From assembly GCA_012798805.1 (NCBI GenBank), contig JAAZMM010000003.1, forward strand, positions 1 to 64,000: a stretch of 64,000 bases of DNA, written 5' to 3'. This stretch comes from Bacteroidales bacterium (GTDB lineage: Bacteria; Bacteroidota; Bacteroidia; Bacteroidales; UBA932). Shown one piece after another: positions 8,092-17,575 of the stretch. Position 1 is the stretch's first letter; every line of letters starts with the position of its first letter. The notes beneath the pieces were generated by a model. That model saw nothing but the letters and a program-made list of their open reading frames with translations, was not told the origin of the DNA and did not search any database. Made by a program: the position numbers and the translations under genes.

Positions 8092-9180
8092 TCAGAACTC
8101 TCCGCTGGCTTTAAGGCGTTCTGCGTTTTCGGCGATCTGTAATTGATCGATTACCTCCTGGATGGCACCATCCATAAATACCGGAAGGTTGTACATTGTG
8201 TAGTTGATACGGTGGTCAGTCACACGTGATTGAGGATAGTTGTAGGTACGGATTTTGGCAGAGCGGTCTCCGGTTGAAACCATTGTCTTACGCTTAGCCG
8301 CTATTTCATTTAGATATTTCTCATATTCCAGGTTGTAAAGTCGGGTGCGAAGCTCTGCAAGGGCTTTGTCAAAATTCTTGAGCTGCGATTTTTCATCCTG
8401 GCACTGAACTACCAAGCCCGATGGGATATGTGTCAGTCTGATAGCAGAATAGGTAGTGTTGACAGACTGTCCGCCAGGACCCGAAGAGCAAAATGTGTCC
8501 TTTCGTATATCATTCATATTGAGTTCAATGTCAAACTCGTCAGCCTCGGGTAGTACTGCAACCGAAGCGGCCGATGTATGTACACGGCCCTGTGTTTCGG
8601 TTTGGGGTACACGTTGTACCCGATGCACTCCGCTCTCATATTTTAGAGTACCGTAAACATTGTCACCCGTAACCTTGCAGATCAACTCCTTGAAACCACC
8701 CGAAGTGCCTTCGGACTGACTGGTGATTTCGATTTTCCAATTCTTGCGTTCGCAATATTTAGCATACATTCTAAAGAGATCTCCTGCAAAAATCGCAGCT
8801 TCATCTCCACCGGTACCTCCGCGTATCTCAATAATGGCATTTTTACTATCCTGAGGATCAGCAGGGATCAGAAGAAGCTTAATTTGCTCTTCCATTTCAG
8901 GCAACTGTTCCTCAAGCCGGGCAATCTCTTCTTTTGCCATTTCACGCAAATCTTCATCTTTCTCTTCCTGAAGTATCTCTTTGGCACCTTCGTAGTCCGA
9001 CAACAGTTTGCGGTATTTGGTGCCTACGACAATAATTGGTTCAATCTCCTTATACTCCTTGTTGAGCTGCACATAGCGCTTCATATCCGCGATAACCTCG
9101 GGATCTGATATCTGCTCGGCAATAGAATGAAATTTCTCTACGAGTCCGTCCAGTTTTGATAAAATATTGTTTTCTGCCAT
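8092..9180 (-). CDS. prfA: Peptide chain release factor 1
   Basis: The 362-residue RF1 recognises UAA/UAG in the ribosomal A site and triggers peptide release. The GGQ catalytic motif is in SSGPGGQSVN; QRVPQTETQGRVHTS is the family signature region around the codon-recognition domain. The coiled-coil N-domain (about 1-110) is intact, and the C-terminal YNYPQSRVTDHRI is typical. Length fits RF1. It is transcribed from its own -7 element at 9204-9211. Confidence 0.97.
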   Translation of the reverse strand: MAENNILSKLDGLVEKFHSIAEQISDPEVIADMKRYVQLNKEYKEIEPIIVVGTKYRKLLSDYEGAKEILQEEKDEDLREMAKEEIARLEEQLPEMEEQIKLLLIPADPQDSKNAIIEIRGGTGGDEAAIFAGDLFRMYAKYCERKNWKIEITSQSEGTSGGFKELICKVTGDNVYGTLKYESGVHRVQRVPQTETQGRVHTSAASVAVLPEADEFDIELNMNDIRKDTFCSSGPGGQSVNTTYSAIRLTHIPSGLVVQCQDEKSQLKNFDKALAELRTRLYNLEYEKYLNEIAAKRKTMVSTGDRSAKIRTYNYPQSRVTDHRINYTMYNLPVFMDGAIQEVIDQLQIAENAERLKASGEF

Positions 9181-9203
9181 AATGGATTGTCAAATTTTCG
9201 CCG

Positions 9204-9211
9204 CAAAGATA
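9204..9211 (-). promoter_or_regulatory. -7 promoter element of prfA
   Basis: The minus strand reads TATCTTTG, matching TAnnTTTG, about 24 bp before the prfA ATG and just beyond the stop codon of the S9 peptidase gene. No convincing -33 box is seen. Confidence 0.6.
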
Positions 9212-9222
9212 TAAAAAAGGGA

Positions 9223-11841
9223 TTATTCTTTCTTATTATCTTTATCCTTATTCTTATTTTTCTCCTTTCTCTCTTTCTCCTTTTGTTGTCTCTCCTTTAC
9301 CTTTGCCACCTCTTCCGGTGAAAGCCATTTCTCAAGCCAGGCACCTGTCTCATAGAGCAAATGCATCACATTTTCATAAGCATTATAGCCATGGCTCTCG
9401 TAGGGAAGCTGTAGATATCTGGCCGTACCTCCATGGCCTGCAACAGCGTGATACAGACGCTCCGACTGGATGGGGAATGTGCCGGTATTATTGTCCACTT
9501 GTCCGTGGATAATCAAAATAGGGGTTTTGAGTTTGTCAGCGTAGTTGAATGGCGACATTTTATCATAGACCTCTTTTGCCTTCCAATAGCTTCTTCTTTC
9601 ACTCTGGAATCCAAATGGTGTGAGAGACCTGTTGTAAGCACCGCTGCGCGCAATTCCTGCTTTGAATAAATCAGTGTGAGCCAGCAGGTTGGCGGTCATA
9701 AAACCACCGTAGGAGTGACCTCCGATTGCAACTCTGTCTCTGTCGCCGACCCCAATGGAGTCAACAAAATTGATAGCAGCCTCGGCATTCATTATCAGCT
9801 GACTGAGGAAGACATCGTTGGGCTCCTTCTCTTTATCCTCTGCTATGATATACATCGAAATACCATCCAGCACTGCGTAGCCCTGAGTGACCCAAAGTAC
9901 AGCAGATCCGTTGCCCGGCCTGAGGAAATTATATCTTGCGGGACGCCTTTTCTCTGCTTCAGCAACGCATTTAAACTCGTAGGGATAGCCCCACATCAGT
10001 ACCGGGAGTTTGCCATCTTTTTCCTTGTCATAACCTGCAGGTAACCAGAGGTTGGCGCAAAGGGTTACTCCATCTGCGCGCTTGTATGTCACAAATTCCC
10101 TCGTAGCTTTGCTTAGAATGGGCACCGGATTTTCAAAGAAGGTAAACTGTTTGTGACTTTTTCTTCTTTTACCGGTATCCACTGAAAAGTAGTTGGGAAC
10201 CTCAGTGACCGACTGTCGTTCGGAGATGAATTTGAGGCGATTGAAGTCTGTAATTGCCATAACGCGCTCCAGATAGGGTGCAGCTGCACTCCATAGATTC
10301 TCTATTTTGCCATCTTTGAGGGTTATTTTGTCAATGAAAGAGAAATTGTCTCCCTCTGCATCAGGGCGTCTGGTGTCATATAGGAATATATGGGAGCATT
10401 TGCTATCGGTGTAGAGCACATTTTTACCATATTGGTTGGTAACAGTCCATGGGGACCCATATACCGGGAAATTGCCCAGGGTATCCACATCGGTGCTTTC
10501 AGTAAAGAGAATATATTTTGGTGCAATGGTGTCGCAGGGTGTGAATGCTACCGTCCTGCGGAATTTCTGTTTCTGAGAAGTCTCCGTGTAAACTGCGAGT
10601 CCGGAATTTCCCCAGGTGATTCGCCCGATCTTATATTCAGGCGCCAGCACCAGTTGCTTTTGATCAAGATTAAATGGCTCGGAACTCTGATATATTTTGT
10701 CAGTAAAGGTTTTTTCAGGCTTCTCTTCCTCATTGTTGGCACCCGGATCCGGCGCATCAGTTGGTGAGGGTTCGGTTGTTATATCTGTTTCCCTCCATAC
10801 GAGGGTGGCCGGCAAATCATTTCTCCATTCGAAGCCCACTTTGCGAGGATCTTCCGGCTGTTGGGTTATCGTTGAGTCTTTGCGAGCCTTGTCTCGAAGC
10901 TCTTTTTCAGCCTTCTCCTTATTAGTATCGCTCAGTATTACCAAAGTTTCTCCGGAAGTAGTGCGGATTTCACGGATGCTGGGGAAGGAGTTATGGCCCT
11001 CTATATATGAGTAAGGGTGTTGTTCGGTGGTTACTATCATATAGCGACCGTCGGGGGAGAGGTCATAATCACGCACAACTCCTTCGGGACCTGCAATTGA
11101 GGTTTCTCCGTTGTCATATATAGCAAATACTACTGTGCAATAGTAGTCATAGAGTACTTTGTCGAAGGGTGAGGAGAGCAGATCCTGAAATGTCCTGACT
11201 GATCTCCTTTCCCCGATATTTTCCTGTACCACCGGACCATCGGGAAGGGCTGGAGTGGGTACGGGACCTATATCTGCAGGTACGCTTTTATAGATTATTC
11301 TCTCGTCATCCAAAAATTCATAAGGGTTTCCGTTGGAAATAGTGGTGTTGACTTTGTGTTTATTTATTTTTATTGCTTTAGGAACCGTCTCTGTGGCATT
11401 TACACGCCATAGCTCCATCTCCTCGGGAGTCTCATTGAGAAAACAAAAATATTTGCCGGAAGGAGACCATTTTATCTCGCGGATCATCGCATCAGAGGGC
11501 ATTTCAGCTATTTGTGTCAAACCTCCTGTGGCAACATCGAGAAGGGTAATCGTATTGAAAAAGGATTGACGTGTCCGGGTAAAATTACGGGGATTGATAC
11601 GAATGCCGCCAATACGCAGCTCTTCTGCTGCAAGCGTTGCAAGTGGTACAAGAGAAGACTCCCTTTCTGCTATAACTCCCTGCGTATTGTTGGGGCTTAA
11701 TGTTACATTTGGAAAGGGTTTGGACATAATGATTTCAGCAATCTCCTTGGGAGGCATTTGATATTTGATGTCCTGAGCACCTGCGACTATTGAGATAAAT
11801 ATCGCAACTACTATGAGAATGAGATGTTTGAAGTGGTTCAT
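9223..11841 (-). CDS. S9 family serine peptidase (prolyl oligopeptidase type), secreted
   Basis: The 872-residue protein begins with a signal peptide (about 1-22, LILIVVAIFISIVAGAQ). A long beta-propeller-like region (about 50-600) precedes an alpha/beta-hydrolase domain. The catalytic Ser lies in GGHSYGGFMTANLL (GxSxGG), the Asp in HGQVDNNTGTFP and the His in PYESHGYNAYE. The fold resembles glutamyl endopeptidase/dipeptidyl-peptidase members that cut short peptides in the periplasm. The C-terminus is a Lys/Glu-rich tail of about 35 residues, probably disordered. The exact cleavage preference cannot be read. It is monocistronic, divergent from rpsA. Confidence 0.9.
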   Translation of the reverse strand: MNHFKHLILIVVAIFISIVAGAQDIKYQMPPKEIAEIIMSKPFPNVTLSPNNTQGVIAERESSLVPLATLAAEELRIGGIRINPRNFTRTRQSFFNTITLLDVATGGLTQIAEMPSDAMIREIKWSPSGKYFCFLNETPEEMELWRVNATETVPKAIKINKHKVNTTISNGNPYEFLDDERIIYKSVPADIGPVPTPALPDGPVVQENIGERRSVRTFQDLLSSPFDKVLYDYYCTVVFAIYDNGETSIAGPEGVVRDYDLSPDGRYMIVTTEQHPYSYIEGHNSFPSIREIRTTSGETLVILSDTNKEKAEKELRDKARKDSTITQQPEDPRKVGFEWRNDLPATLVWRETDITTEPSPTDAPDPGANNEEEKPEKTFTDKIYQSSEPFNLDQKQLVLAPEYKIGRITWGNSGLAVYTETSQKQKFRRTVAFTPCDTIAPKYILFTESTDVDTLGNFPVYGSPWTVTNQYGKNVLYTDSKCSHIFLYDTRRPDAEGDNFSFIDKITLKDGKIENLWSAAAPYLERVMAITDFNRLKFISERQSVTEVPNYFSVDTGKRRKSHKQFTFFENPVPILSKATREFVTYKRADGVTLCANLWLPAGYDKEKDGKLPVLMWGYPYEFKCVAEAEKRRPARYNFLRPGNGSAVLWVTQGYAVLDGISMYIIAEDKEKEPNDVFLSQLIMNAEAAINFVDSIGVGDRDRVAIGGHSYGGFMTANLLAHTDLFKAGIARSGAYNRSLTPFGFQSERRSYWKAKEVYDKMSPFNYADKLKTPILIIHGQVDNNTGTFPIQSERLYHAVAGHGGTARYLQLPYESHGYNAYENVMHLLYETGAWLEKWLSPEEVAKVKERQQKEKERKEKNKNKDKDNKKE

Positions 11842-11872
11842 GGTCTAATTGGATATTAATTTACATAAATAA

Positions 11873-11880
11873 CAAAAATA
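11873..11880 (-). promoter_or_regulatory. -7 promoter element of the S9 peptidase gene
   Basis: The minus strand reads TATTTTTG, matching TAnnTTTG, about 32 bp before the ATG at 11841. No -33 box at the right spacing is seen, and the region is AT-rich, so a chance match is possible. Confidence 0.4.
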
Positions 11881-11902
11881 ATAAAAAATTTCCAAACATT
11901 TT

Positions 11903-11933
11903 TTGCATTTAATTGAAATAGTGACTAATTTTG
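11903..11933 (+). promoter_or_regulatory. Promoter of rpsA
   Basis: TTG at 11903-11905 (within TTTTG) and TAATTTTG at 11926-11933 are 20 bp apart, a full Bacteroidota consensus. The leader to ATG 12001 is about 60 nt. The bases after the -7 box, CACGCCCT, repeat those after the typA box. Confidence 0.8.
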
Positions 11934-12000
11934 CACGCCCTTGAAGAAAGGGATCTATAAATAAAGTCTAACTACTTATTACAAAACAAATTATTAACCA

Positions 12001-14013
12001 ATGAGTGAAGAATTAAACAAAGTTGCAGTAGAGGAGCAGGAGCAGACCGCGGCACAAGCGACGGAAGAACAAACTCCGGCACAAGCAACGGAAGAACAAG
12101 CTCCGGCGCAAGCAACGGAAACTCCGGAGCAGGCTCCGATAAAAGAACCGGAGCAGGCAGAATCCCCTGAGGCTGCAGAAGAGGCCCCTAAGAAGGCATC
12201 AAAAATGAGTAATGCATCGGCAGACAACGTTACTTTCGACTGGGATGCATTCGAAAAAGAAGACTTCTATGATGCTGACAAGGCAGCCATAGAGGAGAAA
12301 TACAGCCAGACCCTTTCACGCGTCAATGAAAACGAAGTTGTAGAGGGTGTAGTGGTTGCAAAAGATAAAAGGGAAGTTGTTGTGAACATCGGCTACAAGA
12401 GCGAAGGTGTCATCAACATTTCCGAGTTCCGTTACAATCCCAACCTCGAAATAGGCGATACGGTAGAGGTGTTCGTGGAGAACGCGGAGGACAAGAAAGG
12501 ACAACTTATACTTTCTCACAAAAGAGCGCGTTCTATCCGCGCATGGGATAGGATCAACGAAGCTTATGAGAAGGAAGAAGTCATTACAGGTTTTGTGAAA
12601 TGTCGCACTAAGGGCGGTATGATCGTTGACATATTTGGCATTGAGGCCTTCCTCCCCGGTTCACAGATTGATATCAAACCTATCAGGGATTACGATGCAT
12701 ACGTCAATAAAACCATGACCCTCAAGATCGTTAAGATCAATCAGGAGTTCCGTAATGTCGTGGTATCCCACAAGGCTCTCGTAGAGGCAGAACTCGAGGC
12801 TCAGAGGGCAGAAATGATAAAGAAACTTGAGAAAGGCAATATTGTTGAAGGTACGGTTAAGAACATCACCTCTTACGGTGTGTTTGTTGACCTCGGCGGT
12901 ATTGACGGTCTTATACATATTACCGACCTCTCTTGGGGCAGGATCAACCACCCCGATGAGGTTGTTGAGCTTGATCAGAAGATCAATGTATTTATTCTTG
13001 ACTTTGATGAGCAGAGGAAGAGGATTGCACTTGGTCTCAAGCAGCTCTATCCCCATCCATGGGACTCCCTCGATGAAAATCTTCAGGTGGGAGACAAAGT
13101 TACCGGCCGTGTGGTTGTCATAGCCGATTATGGTGCATTTGTAGAGATCCAGCCCGGCGTTGAAGGTCTGATTCACGTATCGGAGATGTCCTGGTCACTG
13201 CACTTGCGCAGCGCGCAGGACTTCCTGAAGGTAGGTGACGAAGTTGAGGCTTGTATCTTGACTCTTGATCGCGAGGATCGCAAAATGTCTCTTGGTATCA
13301 AGCAACTTAAACCCGATCCATGGGCAACTATTTCAGAGAAATACCCCATCAATTCCAAACATACTGCTACAGTTCGCAATTTTACCAACTTCGGTATATT
13401 TGTCGAGCTTGAGGAAGGAGTTGATGGTCTTGTGCATATTAGTGACCTCTCCTGGACCCAAAAGATCAAACACCCTTCAGAGTTTACCTCAATAGGTGAT
13501 CCTCTCGAGGTAGTGGTTCTTGAAATGGATCAGGACAACCGTCGTCTGAGCCTTGGTCACAAGCAGATTGAGGAAAATCCCTGGGATGAGTATGAGTCAC
13601 TCTTTACAGTAGGTTCAGTTCATGAGGGTACTGTCAAGGCACTTGCCGACAGGGGCGCTACCATCACTCTTGAGCATGGTATTGAAGGTTTTGCTTCAGC
13701 CAGGAACCTTGTAAAGGAAGATGGCACAACTGCAAAGGTTGATGAAGTTCTTCAGTTCAAAGTTTTGGAGTTCAATAAGAACAGTAGGAAGATAACCCTT
13801 TCTCATACCAGAGTATTTGACGACGCTAAGAAAGAAGAAACTCGCGAAAAAAGAGAGTCAGAGGCCACCTCAACTCAGAAAGCAGTGAAGAAGCTCAAAG
13901 CAAATCTCGAGAAGACTACTTTGGGTGATATTTCGGAGCTTGCTGCACTTAAGAGTGAGATGGAAAGCAGAGAGAATGAGAGTGAGAGCGAGAGCGACAA
14001 CGAAGAATCCTAA
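12001..14013 (+). CDS. rpsA: 30S ribosomal protein S1
   Basis: The 670-residue protein carries six S1 RNA-binding domains from about residue 105 to 630, each with the G-x-V...G-x-(F/V)V-(D/E)(L/I)...L(I/V)H(I/V)S pattern (for example YGVFVDLGGIDGLIHITDLS and YGAFVEIQPGVEGLIHVSEM). S1 binds mRNA on the 30S subunit and helps initiation, which matters in Bacteroidota because Shine-Dalgarno sequences are rare. An N-terminal, acidic, Ala/Gln/Pro-rich extension of about 75 residues contains tandem nonapeptide repeats. The C-terminal tail is Glu/Ser-rich. rnz starts at the very next base after the stop. Confidence 0.97.
   Translation: MSEELNKVAVEEQEQTAAQATEEQTPAQATEEQAPAQATETPEQAPIKEPEQAESPEAAEEAPKKASKMSNASADNVTFDWDAFEKEDFYDADKAAIEEKYSQTLSRVNENEVVEGVVVAKDKREVVVNIGYKSEGVINISEFRYNPNLEIGDTVEVFVENAEDKKGQLILSHKRARSIRAWDRINEAYEKEEVITGFVKCRTKGGMIVDIFGIEAFLPGSQIDIKPIRDYDAYVNKTMTLKIVKINQEFRNVVVSHKALVEAELEAQRAEMIKKLEKGNIVEGTVKNITSYGVFVDLGGIDGLIHITDLSWGRINHPDEVVELDQKINVFILDFDEQRKRIALGLKQLYPHPWDSLDENLQVGDKVTGRVVVIADYGAFVEIQPGVEGLIHVSEMSWSLHLRSAQDFLKVGDEVEACILTLDREDRKMSLGIKQLKPDPWATISEKYPINSKHTATVRNFTNFGIFVELEEGVDGLVHISDLSWTQKIKHPSEFTSIGDPLEVVVLEMDQDNRRLSLGHKQIEENPWDEYESLFTVGSVHEGTVKALADRGATITLEHGIEGFASARNLVKEDGTTAKVDEVLQFKVLEFNKNSRKITLSHTRVFDDAKKEETREKRESEATSTQKAVKKLKANLEKTTLGDISELAALKSEMESRENESESESDNEES
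12052..12120 (+). repeat. 27-bp tandem repeat inside rpsA
   Basis: Codons 18-26, 27-35 and 36-40 form two full units and one partial unit of a 27-bp minisatellite encoding AQATEEQ(T/A)P. The repeats keep frame and lie in the flexible N-terminal extension, so copy number can change without breaking the S1 domains. Confidence 0.8.
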
Positions 14014-14955
14014 ATGGATTTCTCTTTAACGACAATGGGGACGGCATCAGCCCGTCCCGTTGCCAATAAATATCCAAGCGCCCACGTATTGAAAATACAC
14101 GGGCGTTTGTTTTTGATAGATTGCGGTGAGGGTGTTCAGCTCCAACTCTCCCGTTACGGTTTCTCTCATGTGAAAATCGACAGGGTTTTTATATCGCATC
14201 TCCACGGAGATCATCTGTTCGGATGTTTTGGACTTCTCTCCACTATGGCGCTTATGGGTAGGACCGCACCTTTGTACATCTATGCGCCCGGCAGATTTTC
14301 GGAGATATTGGCCTTTTTTATGAAGCATTTTGGGGAGGGTGTAGTATTTGATATAATTCATGTTCCGCTCACTTCAACTGCCCCTGAGATTGTTTTTGAA
14401 GGAAGATCTGTTGAGGTGAGTGCCTTTAGCCTCAATCACAGGATTGAAACATTTGGATTTCTTTTCAAGGAAAAAGAACCTGCAAGAAATATTCGCAAAT
14501 GGAAAATAGAGAGTGACAATCTCACATTGTCAGAGATCGGAACACTCAAAAGGGGTGAAGATGTTGTCAGGGCTGACGGAGAGGTGCTAAAAGTTGAAGA
14601 TTTTACTTATATTCCATACAAAGGACGCTCGATGGCATTTTGCAGTGACACTGCTCCTTTTCCGGAACTGGCTTCTTATATACGTGGAGTCGATCTTCTT
14701 TATCACGAAGCCACATTTGCGGAGGATCTGGTGGATATGGCCCGCAAGACATTTCATTCTACGGGAGCTCAGGCTGCCACCGTGGCACTTGAGGCCGGGG
14801 TTGGCAGGATGGTCATAGGTCATTTTTCATCCAGATACAGAGATCCGGATGTTATTCTCAAAGAGGCACAGGCTATTTTTCCTGCAACCGAACTTGCCCG
14901 GGAAGGTATGAAATTTGATATACCTCTTGTCAGGTATCCCGCAGAAGCGAAATAG
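14014..14955 (+). CDS. rnz: Ribonuclease Z (tRNA 3' endonuclease)
   Basis: The 313-residue metallo-beta-lactamase-fold enzyme cuts 3' trailers from tRNA precursors. The zinc motif HLHGDH occupies 62-67 (H62, H64, D66, H67). Further ligands fit the SLNHRIETFGF (exosite/His), FCSDTAPF (Asp) and VIGHFSSRY (His) segments. This matters because the tRNAs in the window do not encode CCA and need a 3' end made for them. It starts directly after the rpsA stop and is probably coupled to it. Confidence 0.95.
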   Translation: MDFSLTTMGTASARPVANKYPSAHVLKIHGRLFLIDCGEGVQLQLSRYGFSHVKIDRVFISHLHGDHLFGCFGLLSTMALMGRTAPLYIYAPGRFSEILAFFMKHFGEGVVFDIIHVPLTSTAPEIVFEGRSVEVSAFSLNHRIETFGFLFKEKEPARNIRKWKIESDNLTLSEIGTLKRGEDVVRADGEVLKVEDFTYIPYKGRSMAFCSDTAPFPELASYIRGVDLLYHEATFAEDLVDMARKTFHSTGAQAATVALEAGVGRMVIGHFSSRYRDPDVILKEAQAIFPATELAREGMKFDIPLVRYPAEAK

Positions 14956-14964
14956 AGATAGAGA

Positions 14965-16524
14965 ATGAAGAGAATTGTTACCATACTAATTGTACTCCTG
15001 ATGACGACACTCTCTGCGAGCTCGCAAAGTGCCCGTTTCAAAGAGGCAATTGAGATTATTAACTCCAACTATATTGATACTATAAATATAGATCGTTTGG
15101 TGGACAATGCTATCTTGAAAACAATGTTGGAGCTTGATCCTCACTCAAACTTCATACCTGCAGATCAGGTTGCTGCTACCAACGAGTCACTTGGTAGTTC
15201 CTTTGAGGGGATAGGCATCGAATATTTGATGATAGATGACACTCTGACGGTACAGACCGTAGTAACCGACGGACCTTCAGACTCAGCAGGTATCCTGCCC
15301 GGAGATAAATTCATTAGAGCTGATGGACAAAACATAGCCGGAGTTGCGATGCCGACTACTGCCATGCAGAAACTCCTCAGAGGCAAAAAAGGCACAAAAA
15401 TCAGGATTGACTTGCTCAGAAGAGGGGTCAGCGACACCCTTTCATTCATCATAACCAGGGACAGAATCCCGGTTACAAGTGTGGATGCTGCCTATGTGCC
15501 CGAACCCGGTATTATTTATGTCAGATTGAGCCGTTTTGCAATGCAATCTCCCCTGGAATTAACCAAAAGCATTCATGGTCTCTCCAGGGAATACCCCAAG
15601 GGTGTAATACTCGATCTAAGGGGCAACTTTGGCGGATATCTGCACTCCGCCGGAATGATAGCCAATATTTTTCTCTCTGCAGGGCAATTGATATTTTATA
15701 CCGAGGGCCTCAATAGTCCCAGACGCGATTACAATGCCAGAGATAATGGACTCTATCCGGTTGGCCCGCTGGTGGTGCTGGTTGATGAAAATTCAGCTTC
15801 TGCAAGCGAAATAGTGGCCGGTGCAGTCCAGGATTGGGACCGGGGATTGATTATTGGCCGCAGGACCTTTGGCAAAGGAGTGATCCAGCGTCCTTTCAAA
15901 CTATCAGACGGCTCTCAGATCAATCTGACGGTAGCACGCTATCATACCCCATCAGGCAGAGTAATACAGGCGCCATATAAAGAGGGAAAACGCGATGAGT
16001 ATTACCGTCATCAATACTCTGACAGGTATGAAAGTGGCGAGATATTTAGTAAGGATAGTATTAAAGTGGATGATTCACTGGAGTTCAACACTCTCAGGCT
16101 CAATAGGAAGATTTATGGCGGCGGGGGTATAATACCCGATCTCTTCGTGCCTAGAGATACTTCAGGCATTACTCCTTACTACACTGACCTGGTGTTGAGG
16201 GGGCATATAAATAGTTTCATCAATCGCTATGTGGATGACCATAGGGCAGAGTTCGATCCAAAAATACCTTTTGAAGAATTTTACGCCAATTTTGATCTAG
16301 GAGATGAACTGCTTGCAGGATTGATAGAACACGCCCGTGAAGCAGGATTGGAGCCGAATTATGAGCAGATCGTGCTGTCAAACAAACTGATATCAACCCG
16401 ACTTAAGGCGTTGCTGGCCAGAGCTATTTATGGCAGTACCGCCTATTATCGTGTGATCAACATGGAGAGTGACCTTGAATTTGCTACTGCGATGGAGGTT
16501 ATCAGGCGCTGGGAGTATTATTAA
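14965..16524 (+). CDS. S41 family C-terminal processing protease (CtpA-like)
   Basis: The 519-residue protein has a signal peptide (about 1-20, VTILIVLLMTTLSASSQ), a short helical N-domain, a PDZ domain (about 85-165, VVTDGPSDSAGILPGDKFIRADG) and an S41 catalytic core. The nucleophilic Ser is in DENSASASEIVAGA and the general-base Lys in RRTFGKGVIQ. Such proteases trim or degrade periplasmic proteins after PDZ recognition of the C-terminus. It follows rnz by 9 bp and closes the rpsA operon. Its stop codon is 1 bp from that of the convergent mltG. Confidence 0.93.
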   Translation: MKRIVTILIVLLMTTLSASSQSARFKEAIEIINSNYIDTINIDRLVDNAILKTMLELDPHSNFIPADQVAATNESLGSSFEGIGIEYLMIDDTLTVQTVVTDGPSDSAGILPGDKFIRADGQNIAGVAMPTTAMQKLLRGKKGTKIRIDLLRRGVSDTLSFIITRDRIPVTSVDAAYVPEPGIIYVRLSRFAMQSPLELTKSIHGLSREYPKGVILDLRGNFGGYLHSAGMIANIFLSAGQLIFYTEGLNSPRRDYNARDNGLYPVGPLVVLVDENSASASEIVAGAVQDWDRGLIIGRRTFGKGVIQRPFKLSDGSQINLTVARYHTPSGRVIQAPYKEGKRDEYYRHQYSDRYESGEIFSKDSIKVDDSLEFNTLRLNRKIYGGGGIIPDLFVPRDTSGITPYYTDLVLRGHINSFINRYVDDHRAEFDPKIPFEEFYANFDLGDELLAGLIEHAREAGLEPNYEQIVLSNKLISTRLKALLARAIYGSTAYYRVINMESDLEFATAMEVIRRWEYY

Positions 16525-16525
16525 G

Positions 16526-17575
16526 TTATTCGGTTTTCGTTTTCGCTTTTTCCCTTTCTCTTGCTGTAAATGCTCTGTGATATGCCCTGGCATTCCTCAG
16601 ATGCTCTGTATAATCTTTTGCAAATGAATGTTGGCCATCAAAAGTGGCTTTAGCGCAGAAATAGATATAGTCATGATCCTCATAGTTGAGGACGGCATCA
16701 AGCGCACTTATTGGCGGTATGGTTATCGGGCCCGGGGGGAGTCCCGTGTATTTATAAGTATTGTAGGGTGAGTCCACGCTCAGGTGAGTTCTTAGAACTC
16801 TTCTTATGGAGCGGTCGCCAATCGCAAAAAGCACCGTGGGGTCAGCCTGCAGCCTCATTCCCTTTTTCAATCTATTCATATAGACTCCTGCTACAGTGGC
16901 CATTTCAGGCTCATATTTGGTTTCTTCAATGACAATGGATGCGAGTGTGCTGACTTGTTCCTTAGTAAGGCCGATGGAGTCGGCTTTTGCGCAGCGTTCC
17001 TCATTCCAGAATCTGTCATACTCCTTTTTCATCTTCTCCAAAAATTCTACCGGAGTTACCGTCCACCACATTTCGTAGGTGTTGGGAATAATCATCCCGG
17101 GATATGAGGCCTCCGTGAAGCCAAATGAGTGCATCAATATGGTATCGGAAAGGACCTGCATAAATAGCGTTGAATCTGCCTCAAGCTTTGAGGAGAGCAC
17201 CTGCGCCAATTTTTCTTTCGAACGAATATATCCGGTGATGGTGACATTAGTCGGGGTTTGCCAGCCATAAGCTAAAGTTCTGACTATCGCCTTGTTGTTC
17301 ATCCCTTTTTTAAACTTGTAGAGGCCCGGCTTAAAAGAGTCTTCAAGTCCCATTACCTTGGCAGCTATATGAAATGTAGCATTATTGGCCAGCATACCTG
17401 ATGTGTCGATAGCTTCACAGATTTGATCATACTCCATATTGCGATAGATCTTTAGAAATCCCTCTTCGGCAATGTTGTTCTTGTGAAATATGGAGTAGTA
17501 ACCAAAAACGAGAAGTGCCCCGACAGCAACTAGTATAGCCAGTACAATCAGGATGATTTTCTTATAAATTTTCAT
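16526..17575 (-). CDS. mltG: Endolytic murein transglycosylase MltG
   Basis: The 349-residue inner-membrane lytic transglycosylase cuts nascent glycan strands and so sets chain length. One N-terminal membrane helix (about 6-28, IILIVLAILVAVGALLVFGYY) anchors it. The YceG domain includes the active-site segment ASIVIEETKYEPEMATVAGV, keeping the catalytic Glu of the usual ASIVExET motif, and RLKKGMRLQADPTV. The C-terminus is KR/KT-rich. It is translated after the LysM glucosaminidase with a 4-bp overlap, a natural pair of cell-wall enzymes. Confidence 0.95.
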   Translation of the reverse strand: MKIYKKIILIVLAILVAVGALLVFGYYSIFHKNNIAEEGFLKIYRNMEYDQICEAIDTSGMLANNATFHIAAKVMGLEDSFKPGLYKFKKGMNNKAIVRTLAYGWQTPTNVTITGYIRSKEKLAQVLSSKLEADSTLFMQVLSDTILMHSFGFTEASYPGMIIPNTYEMWWTVTPVEFLEKMKKEYDRFWNEERCAKADSIGLTKEQVSTLASIVIEETKYEPEMATVAGVYMNRLKKGMRLQADPTVLFAIGDRSIRRVLRTHLSVDSPYNTYKYTGLPPGPITIPPISALDAVLNYEDHDYIYFCAKATFDGQHSFAKDYTEHLRNARAYHRAFTAREREKAKTKTE

